DNA of 64,000 nt from Salinarimonas soli (GCF_008386575.1 NZ_VUOA01000014.1:102395-166394); one strand, 5' to 3'. Numbered from the stretch's first letter, positions 34,735 through 42,819 are shown. The notes: generated by a model from the letters alone, not told the origin. Translations and numbers: made by a program.

Positions 34735-34964
34735 CCTCCCCTCTCCAGGATGGGAAAGGGGCCGGGGTGAGGGCGGCCAACTCCGACCAGCCGTCTCGAC
34801 GCCTCCGCTTGTCATGGCCGGGCTGGACCCGGCCACCCAATCGCACCCCGAGCCTGGGCCCCGGGGTCAAGCCCGGGGGTGACCGGTAGTGCGGCGGCCG
34901 CGAAGCGTGCCACGCCCAGCGTGCACCCTCACCCCCGACCCCTCTCCCATCCAGGAGAGGGGAG
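34735..34964. repeat. Composite inverted intergenic repeat
   Basis: Two 39-bp segments form an inverted pair: 34735-34773 starts CCTCCCCTCTCCAGGATGGG, and 34926-34964 is its near reverse complement, ending CCATCCAGGAGAGGGGAG. Inside lies a second inverted pair, GTCATGGCCGGGCTGGACCC at 34812 and a complementary GGGGTCAAGCCCGGGGGTGA near 34863-34882. Such elements are typical of Rhizobiales intergenic spaces. They fill the gap between the convergent hydrolase and monooxygenase genes. Confidence 0.75.
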
Positions 34965-34981
34965 TTCCCGCATCCATCCCA

Positions 34982-36037
34982 TCACCCCTCCACCCCCGCA
35001 AGCCGGCGCGTGAGGTCGGCCGCCGAGAGGGGGCTGGCGAGGGGGAAGGCCTGGCCGGCCCAGAGATTCGTGAAGTCGTCGCGCCCGGCCGCCTCGGCGG
35101 CGGCGCGGATGGGTCCGAGGGCCGTGCCCGCGGTCGGGAAGGCGGGTGCGTCGTCCGACAGGGGGCCGAGCTCCGCCATGAGGCGGTTGACGATGCTGCG
35201 CGCGGGACGACCCGTCAGGAGATTCGTGAGCGCGGTCGGGCGATCGGGCTCCTGGAGGGCCGCGCGGTGGACGGCCGGGATCTTCGCCTCGGGCGTCAGG
35301 AGAAAGGCGGTGCCGACCTGCGCGGCCGACGCCCCTAGGACGAACGCGGCCTCGACGCCGCGGCGGTCCGCGATCCCGCCCGCCGCGATCACCGGCACGG
35401 GCACCGCGTCCGCGACCTGCGGCACGAGGGCGAAGGTGCCGATCTGGCGCGATATGTCGAGGTCGAGGAAGGCGCCGCGGTGACCGCCGGCCTCGGCGCC
35501 CATGGCGATCACCGCGTCGACGCCGCGCTCCACGAGCCAGCGAGCCTCGGCCACATTGGTGGCGCAGCCGAGCACCACGGCGCCCGTGGCCTTCACCCGC
35601 CGCAGCAGGCCGTCCTCGGGCAGGCCGAAATGGAAGCTCACCACCCTCGGCCGCACCTCCTCGACGATCGCGCAGGCCGCCTCGTCGAAGGGCGTGCGTC
35701 CGCTTGGGGGCGCAGGCCTGTCGGGGTCGAGACCGGCCTGCGCATAATAGGGCCGCAGGCGCTCGCGCCAGGCGGCCTGGCGGGCGGGATCCTCGGGCGG
35801 CGGGACGTGGCAGAAGAAGTTGAGGTTGAAGGACCGTCGCGTGCCGGCGCGGACCCGGTCGAGGGCGGCGCGAAGCTCGGGGGGCGTGTACAGGGCGCCC
35901 GGCAGCGATCCGAGCCCCCCGGCCTCGCTCACCGCGATCACCATCTCCGGCGTCGCGGCACCGGCCATGGGCGCCTGGATGATCGGGAGCTCGATCCCGA
36001 GGAGGCGCAGGAGGTGGTCTCGATCGCGTACCGGCAT
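34982..36037 (-). CDS. Nitronate monooxygenase / NAD(P)H-dependent flavin oxidoreductase
   Basis: The 351-residue protein matches the 2-nitropropane dioxygenase family of FMN TIM barrels. It has an N-terminal LPIIQAPMAGAATPEMVIAV segment and a central VIAMGAEAGGHRG motif (FMN phosphate and catalytic-His region). VPVIAAGGIADRRGVEAAFV and GASAAQVGTAFLLTPEA follow at about 205-245. The start has a good AGGAGA ribosome-binding site. It is the last gene of the minus-strand operon ohr, SDR, tautomerase, monooxygenase. It likely oxidises alkyl nitronates or acts as a quinone-type flavin reductase. Confidence 0.9.
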   Translation of the reverse strand: MPVRDRDHLLRLLGIELPIIQAPMAGAATPEMVIAVSEAGGLGSLPGALYTPPELRAALDRVRAGTRRSFNLNFFCHVPPPEDPARQAAWRERLRPYYAQAGLDPDRPAPPSGRTPFDEAACAIVEEVRPRVVSFHFGLPEDGLLRRVKATGAVVLGCATNVAEARWLVERGVDAVIAMGAEAGGHRGAFLDLDISRQIGTFALVPQVADAVPVPVIAAGGIADRRGVEAAFVLGASAAQVGTAFLLTPEAKIPAVHRAALQEPDRPTALTNLLTGRPARSIVNRLMAELGPLSDDAPAFPTAGTALGPIRAAAEAAGRDDFTNLWAGQAFPLASPLSAADLTRRLAGVEG

Positions 36038-36095
36038 GACGGTTCTCCTGCCCCCGTGCGGCGCGGCCGCACGCCGGGTCCAAGGACAGGCGCGC

Positions 36096-36326
36096 TCAGG
36101 GCGCCTGCTGTCTCTTGCGGAACTCGAGCGCGGGCAGGCCGCCCCAGCCCCAGTTCTCGGTCTCCACTTCCTCGATCACCACGAAGGTCGAATCAAGCGG
36201 CTTGTGGAGCACGTCGAGCAGAAGCCGGCTCGCGCCGGCGATGAGCGCGGCCTTCTCCGCCGCCGTGGCGGCCGAGCGGCCCGGGCCGGTGCCCTCGCGG
36301 GTGATCTGGATGGTGACGATCGGCAT
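36096..36326 (-). CDS. Tautomerase family protein (4-oxalocrotonate tautomerase-like)
   Basis: The 76-residue protein begins MPIVTIQITREGTGPGRSAA, so Pro2 becomes the N-terminal catalytic proline after Met removal, as in 4-oxalocrotonate tautomerases. The second half (DSTFVVIEEVETENWGWGG) matches the cis-CaaD/4-OT-like family with a conserved Trp-Gly-Trp-Gly. GAGGAGG precedes the ATG. It sits 20 bp after the SDR gene and 58 bp before the monooxygenase gene. Substrate unknown. Confidence 0.9.
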   Translation of the reverse strand: MPIVTIQITREGTGPGRSAATAAEKAALIAGASRLLLDVLHKPLDSTFVVIEEVETENWGWGGLPALEFRKRQQAP

Positions 36327-36346
36327 GGCGGGCTCCTCCTCGCGGG

Positions 36347-37057
36347 TCAGATTCCGGCCGTCTGGCCGCCGTCGACATGCAGGATCTCGCCCGTGACGTA
36401 GCCCGCCGATTCGAGAAACATCACGGCGTCGACAACGTCGCCGATCTCGCCCATCCGGTTCATGGGATGGAGGGACGCGAGGAACTCGTGCGTCTCCGGC
36501 GGATGCATCGGCGTCTTGACGACGCCGGGCGAGACCGCGTTCACGCGCACGCCCCGCGCCGCGTACTCGACGGCGAGAGCCTTCGTGGCGGAGTTGATGC
36601 CGCCCTTGGTGAGGTTGGCGAGCACCGTGGGGACACGGCTCGTCGGATGGTCGGCGAGGCTCGTCGTGATGCTCACGATATGGCCGGAGCCCTGGTCCAG
36701 CATCGCGCCCGCGACCCGCTGGGTGACGAAGAAGAAGCCAGCGAGGTTCGTGGCGACCTTCGCGCGGAAATCCTCGGCCGTGTATTCCGTGAACGGCTTG
36801 GCGATGAAGATACCGGCATTGTTCACGAGCGTGTCGATGCGCCCGAAACGGGCCAGCGCCTCCGTGACCAGCCGGTCGGCGGTCGCGGGGTCGCCCACGT
36901 CCCCGCGCACGGTGAGGATGTCGAGGTCCGCGCTTGGCTCGATGGAGCGCGAGGCGGCGACGACGCGGTAGCCGCGCTCCCGAAACGCCCTGACGAGACC
37001 CGCGCCGATGCCCTGCGATGCGCCTGTGACGATCGCGACCTTCACGTCGTTGCTCAT
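36347..37057 (-). CDS. Short-chain dehydrogenase/reductase with atypical active site
   Basis: The 236-residue SDR has the cofactor motif VTGASQGIGAGLVRAF (about residues 10-25) and NNAGIF. Where YxxxK is expected, the sequence is ANLTKGG, so the catalytic tyrosine position holds alanine while the lysine is kept. The C-terminal MHPPETHEFLASLHPMNRMG and GYVTGEILHVDGGQTAG are typical. Some SDR subfamilies with LTKGG instead of YxxSK exist, so this may be a natural subgroup. AGGAG precedes the ATG. It lies in the ohr operon. Confidence 0.88.
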   Translation of the reverse strand: MSNDVKVAIVTGASQGIGAGLVRAFRERGYRVVAASRSIEPSADLDILTVRGDVGDPATADRLVTEALARFGRIDTLVNNAGIFIAKPFTEYTAEDFRAKVATNLAGFFFVTQRVAGAMLDQGSGHIVSITTSLADHPTSRVPTVLANLTKGGINSATKALAVEYAARGVRVNAVSPGVVKTPMHPPETHEFLASLHPMNRMGEIGDVVDAVMFLESAGYVTGEILHVDGGQTAGI

Positions 37058-37105
37058 ATTCGATCTCCTCTCAAGGGTGGGTGCGATCCGGCTCTTGCGC
37101 CGGGG

Positions 37106-37519
37106 TCAGACGAGCGCGATGGCCACGTCTACGTTGCCGCGGATCGCCTTCGAGTAGGGGCAGGTCGCCTCCGCGGCGTCGACGATCTCCTGCGCCGTGG
37201 CGCGGTCGAGGCCCGGCAGGCTCACGTTGAGCCGCGCGCCGAGATTGTAGCCGTCGCCTCCCAGCAGCAGGTCCACCTCCGCGTCGATCGCGAGGCTGGC
37301 CGGCAGCGTGATTCCGCGGGTCTTGGCGGCGAGGCCCATGGCGGCCTCGAAGCAGGCCGACCAGCCCGCCGCGAAGAGCTGCTCGGGGTTGGTGCCCGCG
37401 GCCTTCGTCCCACGCGTCGAGAGCTTCACGTCCAGCTGCCCGTCCGAGCTGCGGGCGGCGCCCTCGCGGCCGCCCGTGGTGTGGATGCGCGCCGTGTAGA
37501 GAACTCTGTCGGTCGTCAT
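37106..37519 (-). CDS. ohr: Organic hydroperoxide resistance protein, complete active site
   Basis: The 137-residue protein is a full-length Ohr of the OsmC superfamily. Peroxidatic Cys56 lies in AGWSACFEAA, resolving Cys120 in ATCPYSKAIRG, and the conserved arginine in GGREGAARSSDG. Ohr reduces organic and lipid hydroperoxides with lipoylated protein or dithiol reductant in the cytosol. AAGGAG precedes the ATG. It is the first gene of a four-gene minus-strand operon. A TTCCA-N5-TGGAA palindrome is 112-126 bases upstream of the start. No OhrR is adjacent. Confidence 0.93.
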   Translation of the reverse strand: MTTDRVLYTARIHTTGGREGAARSSDGQLDVKLSTRGTKAAGTNPEQLFAAGWSACFEAAMGLAAKTRGITLPASLAIDAEVDLLLGGDGYNLGARLNVSLPGLDRATAQEIVDAAEATCPYSKAIRGNVDVAIALV

Positions 37520-37871
37520 CGTGAATCTCCTTGCTCTTGGCCGGGCGCCGGCCGGCCGGTCCCGGAGCCCGCCCGGATGATCTCGGGGCGCGGTAGCCGG
37601 CTCTGAACCGGCCCGCGCCGTAAGACGGCCTTCCATCGCGTGGAAAGATCGGCGCCGGCCGCGAAAGCCACGCTTGCAGTGTCGCCGGACGGCGAGGTCG
37701 CCGCTTGCCCCATCTTGCTGCCGGTTTCTCGCGCTGGCCGAACCACGGGCGTCGCGGCCGGGCGTTCGCGAAAGCTCACGGCGCCTCACCGGCGATAACG
37801 GGCGCTCGTGCGGGGGCTGCGCGACCATCGTCCGCGGGGGCCGGAGACGCGAGCGGGCCTGGAGGATCGAC
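37520..37871. other. Divergent promoter region between ohr and mscS
   Basis: These 352 bases contain the operator-like palindrome at 37631-37645 and must hold promoters for both directions. No coding sequence is supported here. Confidence 0.6.
37631..37645. promoter_or_regulatory. Operator-like palindrome TTCCA-N5-TGGAA (copy A)
   Basis: TTCCATCGCGTGGAA is a 15-base inverted repeat with 5-bp arms and 5-bp spacer upstream of the ohr operon. The same motif recurs at 41435-41449 and, with one mismatch, at 41516-41530, upstream of the second ohr-like operon. Recurrence at the two related operons argues for a shared regulator. Confidence 0.6.
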
Positions 37872-40058
37872 ATGACACCCCACGTCCGGACCTGGCTCGG
37901 CGCGGCGCTCGCCGTGATCTTCGTCGCCCTCTCCGGCGCCGCCCGCGCGGCCGAGGCGCCGCTCGCGCCGATCACGATCGTGGTGCAGCCAGGCGACGAT
38001 CAGGACCGCCTGGGGCGCCTCGTCGATACGCTGCGCCGGCAGGGCAACCCCGTGCAGATGGGCTCCGCGCCAGCCGCCGCCGCGACGCCCCTGACGCCGG
38101 CCCGGGGCTTAGGAGATCTGTGGCAGGCCTTCCTCAGGGGTGTCGCGCGTGGCGCCCACGCCGTGCCCGCGATCCCCGAACTCTGGCGGGCCACCGACCG
38201 GGCCTGGCGGGAGGCGCGCAACGGGGGCGGGCCGGGCGGCGCGGCGGGGCTCGTCGTCGCCGTGCTCGGCACGGGGCTCGCCGCCGCGGGCGTGGCGCAT
38301 GCCCTCCTGCGACGCGCCCTCCCCGCCCCGTCGATCGGGCCGGAGCACCGCTTCGTGGACAGGCTGAAGGCGTCGGGCGCCGCGCTCGGGCGCGACGGCG
38401 CGGTGCTTCTCGCCTTCGCGGTCGCGAGCGCCACGAGCCTTCCGGGCTGGCTGCCCGAGGACGACGTGGCGCGGGCCGCCGCGATGAGCCTCGTGAACGC
38501 TGCGACGGCAGCGGGCATCGGCTTCGCGATCATCCGGTTCCTGGTGTCGCCGGGGGCGCCCGAGCGGCGCCTCCTCCCGATCCTGCATCCCGTCTTCCAT
38601 GCGCGCGCGCTCGGCGCCTATGCCGTTCTGGCGGCGGCGATCCCCGCGGCCGCCGGCTTCGCCGCCGAGATCGGCGCGCCGCGCGAGGGCGTCGCCGGAT
38701 GGCACTTCGCCGCCGGCCTCGCGCTCGCCGCGGGCAAGGTCTGGTGGGCCCTCGCCAGCCGCGCCGACATCGCCGATCTCGTCAGGGGCGGCGGCGCGGC
38801 GGGGCCCGTCCGGGCGTTCGCGGCGGGCGTCGCGCCGGGGCTCATCGCGGCGCTCGCGGTCCTTCTCTGGTGCGCCGGGCGGCTCGGCCTCGCGATGGCG
38901 GACGGCGGGTGGTGGGGCGAGACCGCCGCCGCCACGCAGGTGCTCGCTCTCGTCCTGCCGATCACGGCGGCGGGCATCGGCGCCCTGGCGCGCGACCTTG
39001 CCGGAGGGCCGAACGACGGCGCCGAGAGGGCCGCCACGCCGATCGGGGTCCTCGGCACCATGGGGGTGGCGGCGACTTGGCTCCTTGGGGCTTTCTGCCT
39101 CGCGCATCTGTGGGGCGTCCCCGTCTTCGGCACGAGGACCCAGGGCGTCGGCGCGTTCGCACGCGCCGTCGGCGGGGCCGCGACAGCGATCGTCGCCGGC
39201 TGGGTGGGTTGGCGCCTGCTGTCGGCCTATTTCGATGGGCACACCCCGAAACCCTTCGGCACTGTCCCGGGAGCCGAGGACGAGGGGGACGACGGCGTCC
39301 GGTCGCGCTTCGTCACCGCGCTGCCCCTGTTGCGCAGCCTTGCCCTCGGCCTCGTCGCGGGCACCACGGGCCTCGTGGCCCTGTCCTCGCTCGGGTTCGA
39401 CATCGGGCCGTTCCTGGCAGGCTTCGGCGTCGTGGGGCTCGCGCTCTCCTTCGGGAGCCAGGCGCTGGTGCGCGACATCGTCTCGGGGATCTTCTTCATG
39501 GCCGAGGACGCGTTCCGGGTCGGCGAGTATATCGACACGGGAAAGCTCAGGGGCACGGTCCAGAAGATCACCCTGCGGTCGGTGCAGCTGCGCCATCAGA
39601 ACGGGCCGGTCCACACCGTCCCCTTCGGCCAGATCCAGGCGACGACGAACTATTCCCGCGACTACGCGACCATGAAGTTCGTGCTGCGCCTCGACCGGGC
39701 CGCGGATATCGAGACGGCTCGCAAGACGATCAAGCGCGTCGGCCAGGACCTGCTCGCCGATCCGGAGGTCGGGGAGGACTACCTTCTGCCGCTCAAGATG
39801 CAGGGCGTGGACGACATCACCGAGACGGCCGTCATCGTCCGCTGCAAGTTCACGGCAAAGCCCGGCCGGCCGACCTACCTCCAGCGTCACGCCCTGCGGC
39901 GCCTCTACGAGGCGCTGGGCGCCGCGGGCGTCCCGTTCGCCTCGAACGCCGTGACGGTTCGCGGCGGCGACGCGTCCGCCGCGGCGGCGTTCCCGCGGAT
40001 GGTGGAGCCCCCGGTACGGGGATCCGCGGCGCTCCCCCTCGCGGCGGCCGCCTCGTGA
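37872..40058 (+). CDS. Mechanosensitive channel of the MscS family
   Basis: The 728-residue inner-membrane protein has a signal peptide (TWLGAALAVIFVALSGAARA) and a long N-terminal part with many hydrophobic segments. The conserved MscS core lies at about residues 505-680. It includes the pore helix region LSFGSQALVRDIVSGIFFMA, then FRVGEYI and VQKITLRSVQLRHQNG of the beta domain, and a C-terminal alpha/beta domain. GGAGG lies 8 bases before the ATG. MscS proteins open under membrane tension to protect from hypo-osmotic lysis; the extended N-terminus places it with the larger MscK/YbdG-like forms. It is divergent from the ohr operon. Confidence 0.9.
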   Translation: MTPHVRTWLGAALAVIFVALSGAARAAEAPLAPITIVVQPGDDQDRLGRLVDTLRRQGNPVQMGSAPAAAATPLTPARGLGDLWQAFLRGVARGAHAVPAIPELWRATDRAWREARNGGGPGGAAGLVVAVLGTGLAAAGVAHALLRRALPAPSIGPEHRFVDRLKASGAALGRDGAVLLAFAVASATSLPGWLPEDDVARAAAMSLVNAATAAGIGFAIIRFLVSPGAPERRLLPILHPVFHARALGAYAVLAAAIPAAAGFAAEIGAPREGVAGWHFAAGLALAAGKVWWALASRADIADLVRGGGAAGPVRAFAAGVAPGLIAALAVLLWCAGRLGLAMADGGWWGETAAATQVLALVLPITAAGIGALARDLAGGPNDGAERAATPIGVLGTMGVAATWLLGAFCLAHLWGVPVFGTRTQGVGAFARAVGGAATAIVAGWVGWRLLSAYFDGHTPKPFGTVPGAEDEGDDGVRSRFVTALPLLRSLALGLVAGTTGLVALSSLGFDIGPFLAGFGVVGLALSFGSQALVRDIVSGIFFMAEDAFRVGEYIDTGKLRGTVQKITLRSVQLRHQNGPVHTVPFGQIQATTNYSRDYATMKFVLRLDRAADIETARKTIKRVGQDLLADPEVGEDYLLPLKMQGVDDITETAVIVRCKFTAKPGRPTYLQRHALRRLYEALGAAGVPFASNAVTVRGGDASAAAAFPRMVEPPVRGSAALPLAAAAS

Positions 40059-40086
40059 GCGGGGTTCACGAAGCGGCCGCTCGGGC

Positions 40087-40893
40087 CTATCGGGCCCGTC
40101 CGGCGGCGTAGCGGGCGGCCGGGGCGGCATTGGAGAGGTGCCCCGCCATGGCGCGCCGCGCCGTCTCGTAGCGGTCCCACTCGCCTGCATCGGGCAGGGC
40201 CGGGATGGTGACGACCTCGCCCTGATCGAGCCCCGCGAGGGCCGCGCCGACGAGATCGTCCGCCGTCATCACGATGGCGCTCGGCAGGTGGGCGAGCGGG
40301 AGGCCCGCCGCATCCCAGAACTCGGTGGCGGTCGCGCCGGGCAGCACGGCCTGGACGCGCACGCCCCGGCCGTGGAGCTCGTGGTGCAGCGACTGGCTCA
40401 GGGCGAGCACGAAGGCCTTCGTGCCCCCATAGACGCCGTTCAGCGTCTCCGGCGCGATCGCCACGATCGAGGCGACGTTCACGATCGTCCCGCCGCCGCG
40501 CTCCACGAAACCCGGCACGGCCGCGTAGGTGAGCCGGGTGAGCGCGACGACGTTGAGCCGGATCATCGCGTCCATGCGCTCGACGTCGGCTTGGAGGAGC
40601 GGCGCCGTCGCGCCGACGCCCGCATTGTTGACGAGGAGCGTGATGCCCGCGTCGGTACGCAGGCGGGCCTCGACCCGGGCGAGATCGCCCGGATGGTCGA
40701 GGTCGGCGACGAGGGGCTCGACCCGCTGGCCGGTCTCGGCGGCGAGGCGCGCCGCCAGCGCCGTGAGGCGGGCCTGGTTGCGGGCGACGAGGACGAGGTC
40801 GTAGCCGCGGCGGGCGAGCCGGTCCGCGTAGACGGCGCCGATGCCGGCCGAGGCGCCCGTGATCAGCGCCGTTCCCTTGGTCGAATGGGTCAT
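40087..40893 (-). CDS. Short-chain dehydrogenase/reductase
   Basis: The 268-residue protein is a classical SDR. It has TGASAGIGAVYADRLA (about residues 12-27), NNAGVGATA, and a complete Ser-Tyr-Lys site (NVASIVAIAPETLNGVYGGT with the lysine following). An AGGAG site precedes the ATG. It is the second gene of a two-gene operon, 27 bp after the ohr-like gene. Its intact tyrosine contrasts with the SDR at 36347. It is an NAD(P)-dependent oxidoreductase of unknown substrate. Confidence 0.9.
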   Translation of the reverse strand: MTHSTKGTALITGASAGIGAVYADRLARRGYDLVLVARNQARLTALAARLAAETGQRVEPLVADLDHPGDLARVEARLRTDAGITLLVNNAGVGATAPLLQADVERMDAMIRLNVVALTRLTYAAVPGFVERGGGTIVNVASIVAIAPETLNGVYGGTKAFVLALSQSLHHELHGRGVRVQAVLPGATATEFWDAAGLPLAHLPSAIVMTADDLVGAALAGLDQGEVVTIPALPDAGEWDRYETARRAMAGHLSNAAPAARYAAGRAR

Positions 40894-40920
40894 GATGGAT
40901 CTCCTGTAGGGTCGTGTGGG

Positions 40921-41337
40921 TCAGGCGACGGTGATCGCGACGTCGACGTTGCCGCGCGTGGCCTTGGAATAGGGGCAGGTCTCGTGAGCGGCGCGGACCA
41001 GAACCTGCGCGAGGGGCCGCAGCACGTCGGGCAGGCTCACGTGAAGGCGCGCCCGCAGGAAGGAGGCGTCCTCGTCGCGATAGAGGTGGACCTCGGCGTC
41101 GATGGCCGCCCCGGGGGGCAGGCGAACGCCGCGCTCCACCGCGGCGATCTGGAGCGCGTCGAGGAAGCTCGCCGACCAGCCCGCCGCAAGCAGCTGCTCG
41201 GGATTGGTGCCGGTGCCCGGCGTGCCGGGCCTCGACAGCGCGACCGCGAGGCGTCCGTCGCTGCTGCGCGCGGCGCCGTCGCGGCCGCCCGTCGTATGCG
41301 TCCGGCCGGTCTGGACGAGCCGTTCGGTGGTGGACAT
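40921..41337 (-). CDS. Ohr/OsmC-family protein lacking the peroxidatic cysteine
   Basis: The 138-residue protein aligns along its full length with the Ohr at 37106. It shares THTTGGRDGAARSSDG, TNPEQLLAAGWSA and CPYSKATRGNVDVAI. At the peroxidatic cysteine position it has Ser57 (AGWSASFLDA, codon AGC), while the resolving Cys120 is kept. A thiol peroxidase cycle as in Ohr is therefore unlikely. It could be a sensor, a binding protein or an enzyme with different chemistry. It precedes an SDR gene, mirroring the order in the first operon. Confidence 0.9.
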   Translation of the reverse strand: MSTTERLVQTGRTHTTGGRDGAARSSDGRLAVALSRPGTPGTGTNPEQLLAAGWSASFLDALQIAAVERGVRLPPGAAIDAEVHLYRDEDASFLRARLHVSLPDVLRPLAQVLVRAAHETCPYSKATRGNVDVAITVA

Positions 41338-41434
41338 TGGGTAGGTCTTTCGTGCGAAGCCGGCTCGGTGCCGGCCCGTTCATGAGATGGGCGCCCCGGG
41401 CGGAGCCGACGACGGGCGGGATTGGAATGGACGC

Positions 41435-41449
41435 TTCCATTCCGTGGAA
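41435..41449. promoter_or_regulatory. Operator-like palindrome TTCCA-N5-TGGAA (copy B)
   Basis: TTCCATTCCGTGGAA lies 98 bases upstream of the ohr-like start. It overlaps a perfect 8-bp inverted repeat GGAATGGA-CGCT-TCCATTCC at 41424-41443. The arms and spacing are identical to copy A. Confidence 0.6.
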
Positions 41450-41515
41450 CGGACGGGGCCGGGCTCCCCCTTTTCTCCGGCGCGGGAGCTGCCGCCGCCG
41501 GCCGCGGGACGATCC

Positions 41516-41530
41516 TTCCATTTCGCGGAA
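41516..41530. promoter_or_regulatory. Operator-like palindrome, one mismatch (copy C)
   Basis: TTCCATTTCGCGGAA shares the left arm, the spacing and most of the right arm with copies A and B (CGGAA instead of TGGAA). Spacing to copy B is 81 bases, close to eight helical turns. Confidence 0.45.
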
Positions 41531-41825
41531 CGATGCCTTCCGCTCCGGCCCCTCTCGGTGAGGCGAAAAGCGGTCCATCTCGAATGGCGTCGGGGCACGG
41601 CCGCTCCGGCGTGACGGGCGAGCCCCGCCGATCGCGGATGCCGCGGGAGGCTCCCCTCGGGAGCAACAAGCGTCAAAAGCCGGCGGGGCCAGACAGGCAC
41701 CGGGAGCCCGCGCCGGCTAACCTTGGCGTGAGCCGCTGGAGCCCGTCATGCCGGCGACGTCGAACCCGCTTCCAAACACCCGGGCGGCGGGTTGCCGCCA
41801 ACCGAACGGCACGAAGGATCATCCC

Positions 41826-42290
41826 ATGTCCACCACCAACCGCATCCTCGTCGGCTTCGCCGCGGGCTTCCTGTCGCACGTGATCTTCCAGGGCGCGCTC
41901 GGCGCCGCTCTCTACGCGGCGCACCTCATTCCGGCCCTGCCCTGGAGCCTTGCGGGGGTGCCCCCGCTCGGCATCCCGCGCACGGTCTCCCTGGGCTGCT
42001 GGGCCGGGCTGTGGGGCATCGCCTACGTGCTCCTGGAGCCTCGCATCACCGCCGCCCTCGGGCGCTGGACGGGCGGCATCGCGTTCGGCCTGGTCGGACC
42101 GCTGATGGGGCACTGGTTCGTCGCCCAGCCGCTGCGGGGCCTCGGCGTCGGCGGCGGCTTCCACGCTGGGATGATCCCGATCGAGATCGCCTTCCACGCG
42201 GTGTTCGGCTTCGGCCTCGCGGTCCTGGTCTGGGCCGCGTTCGGCCTCGGCCGCCGTCATCCGGTCGCCCCGCAAGCGCTGCGGAGCTGA
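41826..42290 (+). CDS. Small membrane protein, first of a tandem pair
   Basis: The 154-residue protein has four or so hydrophobic segments, with ILVGFAAGFLSHVIFQGALG at the start and PLGIPRTVSLGCWAGLWGIA in the middle. It is paralogous to the next gene: same length and the shared pattern RI-x-x-GF-x-AG-x-L, AAHL, PLGIP, W-G-x-AY-LLEPR, G-GGGF. A GAAGGA site precedes the ATG. I do not recognise a named family; a membrane role is the only safe inference. Confidence 0.8.
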   Translation: MSTTNRILVGFAAGFLSHVIFQGALGAALYAAHLIPALPWSLAGVPPLGIPRTVSLGCWAGLWGIAYVLLEPRITAALGRWTGGIAFGLVGPLMGHWFVAQPLRGLGVGGGFHAGMIPIEIAFHAVFGFGLAVLVWAAFGLGRRHPVAPQALRS

Positions 42291-42318
42291 CCGGCGCCCC
42301 GGCACGAGGACCGCACCC

Positions 42319-42783
42319 ATGCGCAACGTCGCGTCCCGCATCGCCCTCGGCTTCCTTGCCGGGGCCCTGTCCAACCTCGTCGTGGAGGGCGCCGTCGGCG
42401 CCCTTCTCCACGCGGCGCATCTCTCGGCCCACGCGCCCTGGAACTTCGCCCCCGTCGCGCCGCTCGGCATCCCGGCAGGCCTCTCGCTCGCCTTTTGGGC
42501 GGGGCTCTTCGGGGTCGCCTATGCGCTTCTGGAACCCCGCCTCACGGCCCGCCTCGGACGGGGCGCGGGCGCCCTCGCCTACGGCGCCGTCGTGCCGCTC
42601 CTCGTGGACTGGCTCGTCGTCCTGCCGCTCAAGGGCCGGGGCCTCGGCGGGGGCTTTGATCCCGCCTCGGTCCCGGTCGACATCGCGCTCAACGTCGCCC
42701 TCGGCCTCGGCCTGGCGGCGCTCTACTGGGCGGGCCTGGGGCTCGCACCACGACGGCAACCGTCCCGCACCCTCGCCCGCTGA
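42319..42783 (+). CDS. Small membrane protein, second of a tandem pair
   Basis: The 154-residue protein is a diverged copy of the previous one (RIALGFLAGALSNLVVEGAV, AAHLSAHAPWNFAPVAPLGIP, GVAYALLEPRLTARLGRG, GLGGGFDP). It has similar hydrophobic segments. It lies 28 bp downstream of its paralogue and 36 bp before the TVP38-family gene in the same direction, so the four genes may be one operon. Function not recognised. Confidence 0.8.
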   Translation: MRNVASRIALGFLAGALSNLVVEGAVGALLHAAHLSAHAPWNFAPVAPLGIPAGLSLAFWAGLFGVAYALLEPRLTARLGRGAGALAYGAVVPLLVDWLVVLPLKGRGLGGGFDPASVPVDIALNVALGLGLAALYWAGLGLAPRRQPSRTLAR

Positions 42784-42819
42784 CCCGCGGCACCGCGAGG
42801 CACACGAAAGGCTCCGACG

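Larger units (their letters stand above)
41338..41825. other. Regulatory intergenic region upstream of the second ohr-like operon
   Basis: About 490 bases separate the divergent ohr-like gene and the first of two small membrane-protein genes. The region holds two operator-like palindromes. It also has GGAATGGA-N4-TCCATTCC at 41424-41443 overlapping the first palindrome, and CCAT-CTCGA-ATGG at 41575-41587. No coding sequence is supported. Confidence 0.55.

Noticed and set aside
38109-40190. 693-codon minus-strand frame opposite the MscS gene
   Set aside because: Low-complexity translation; the plus-strand MscS core is unambiguous.
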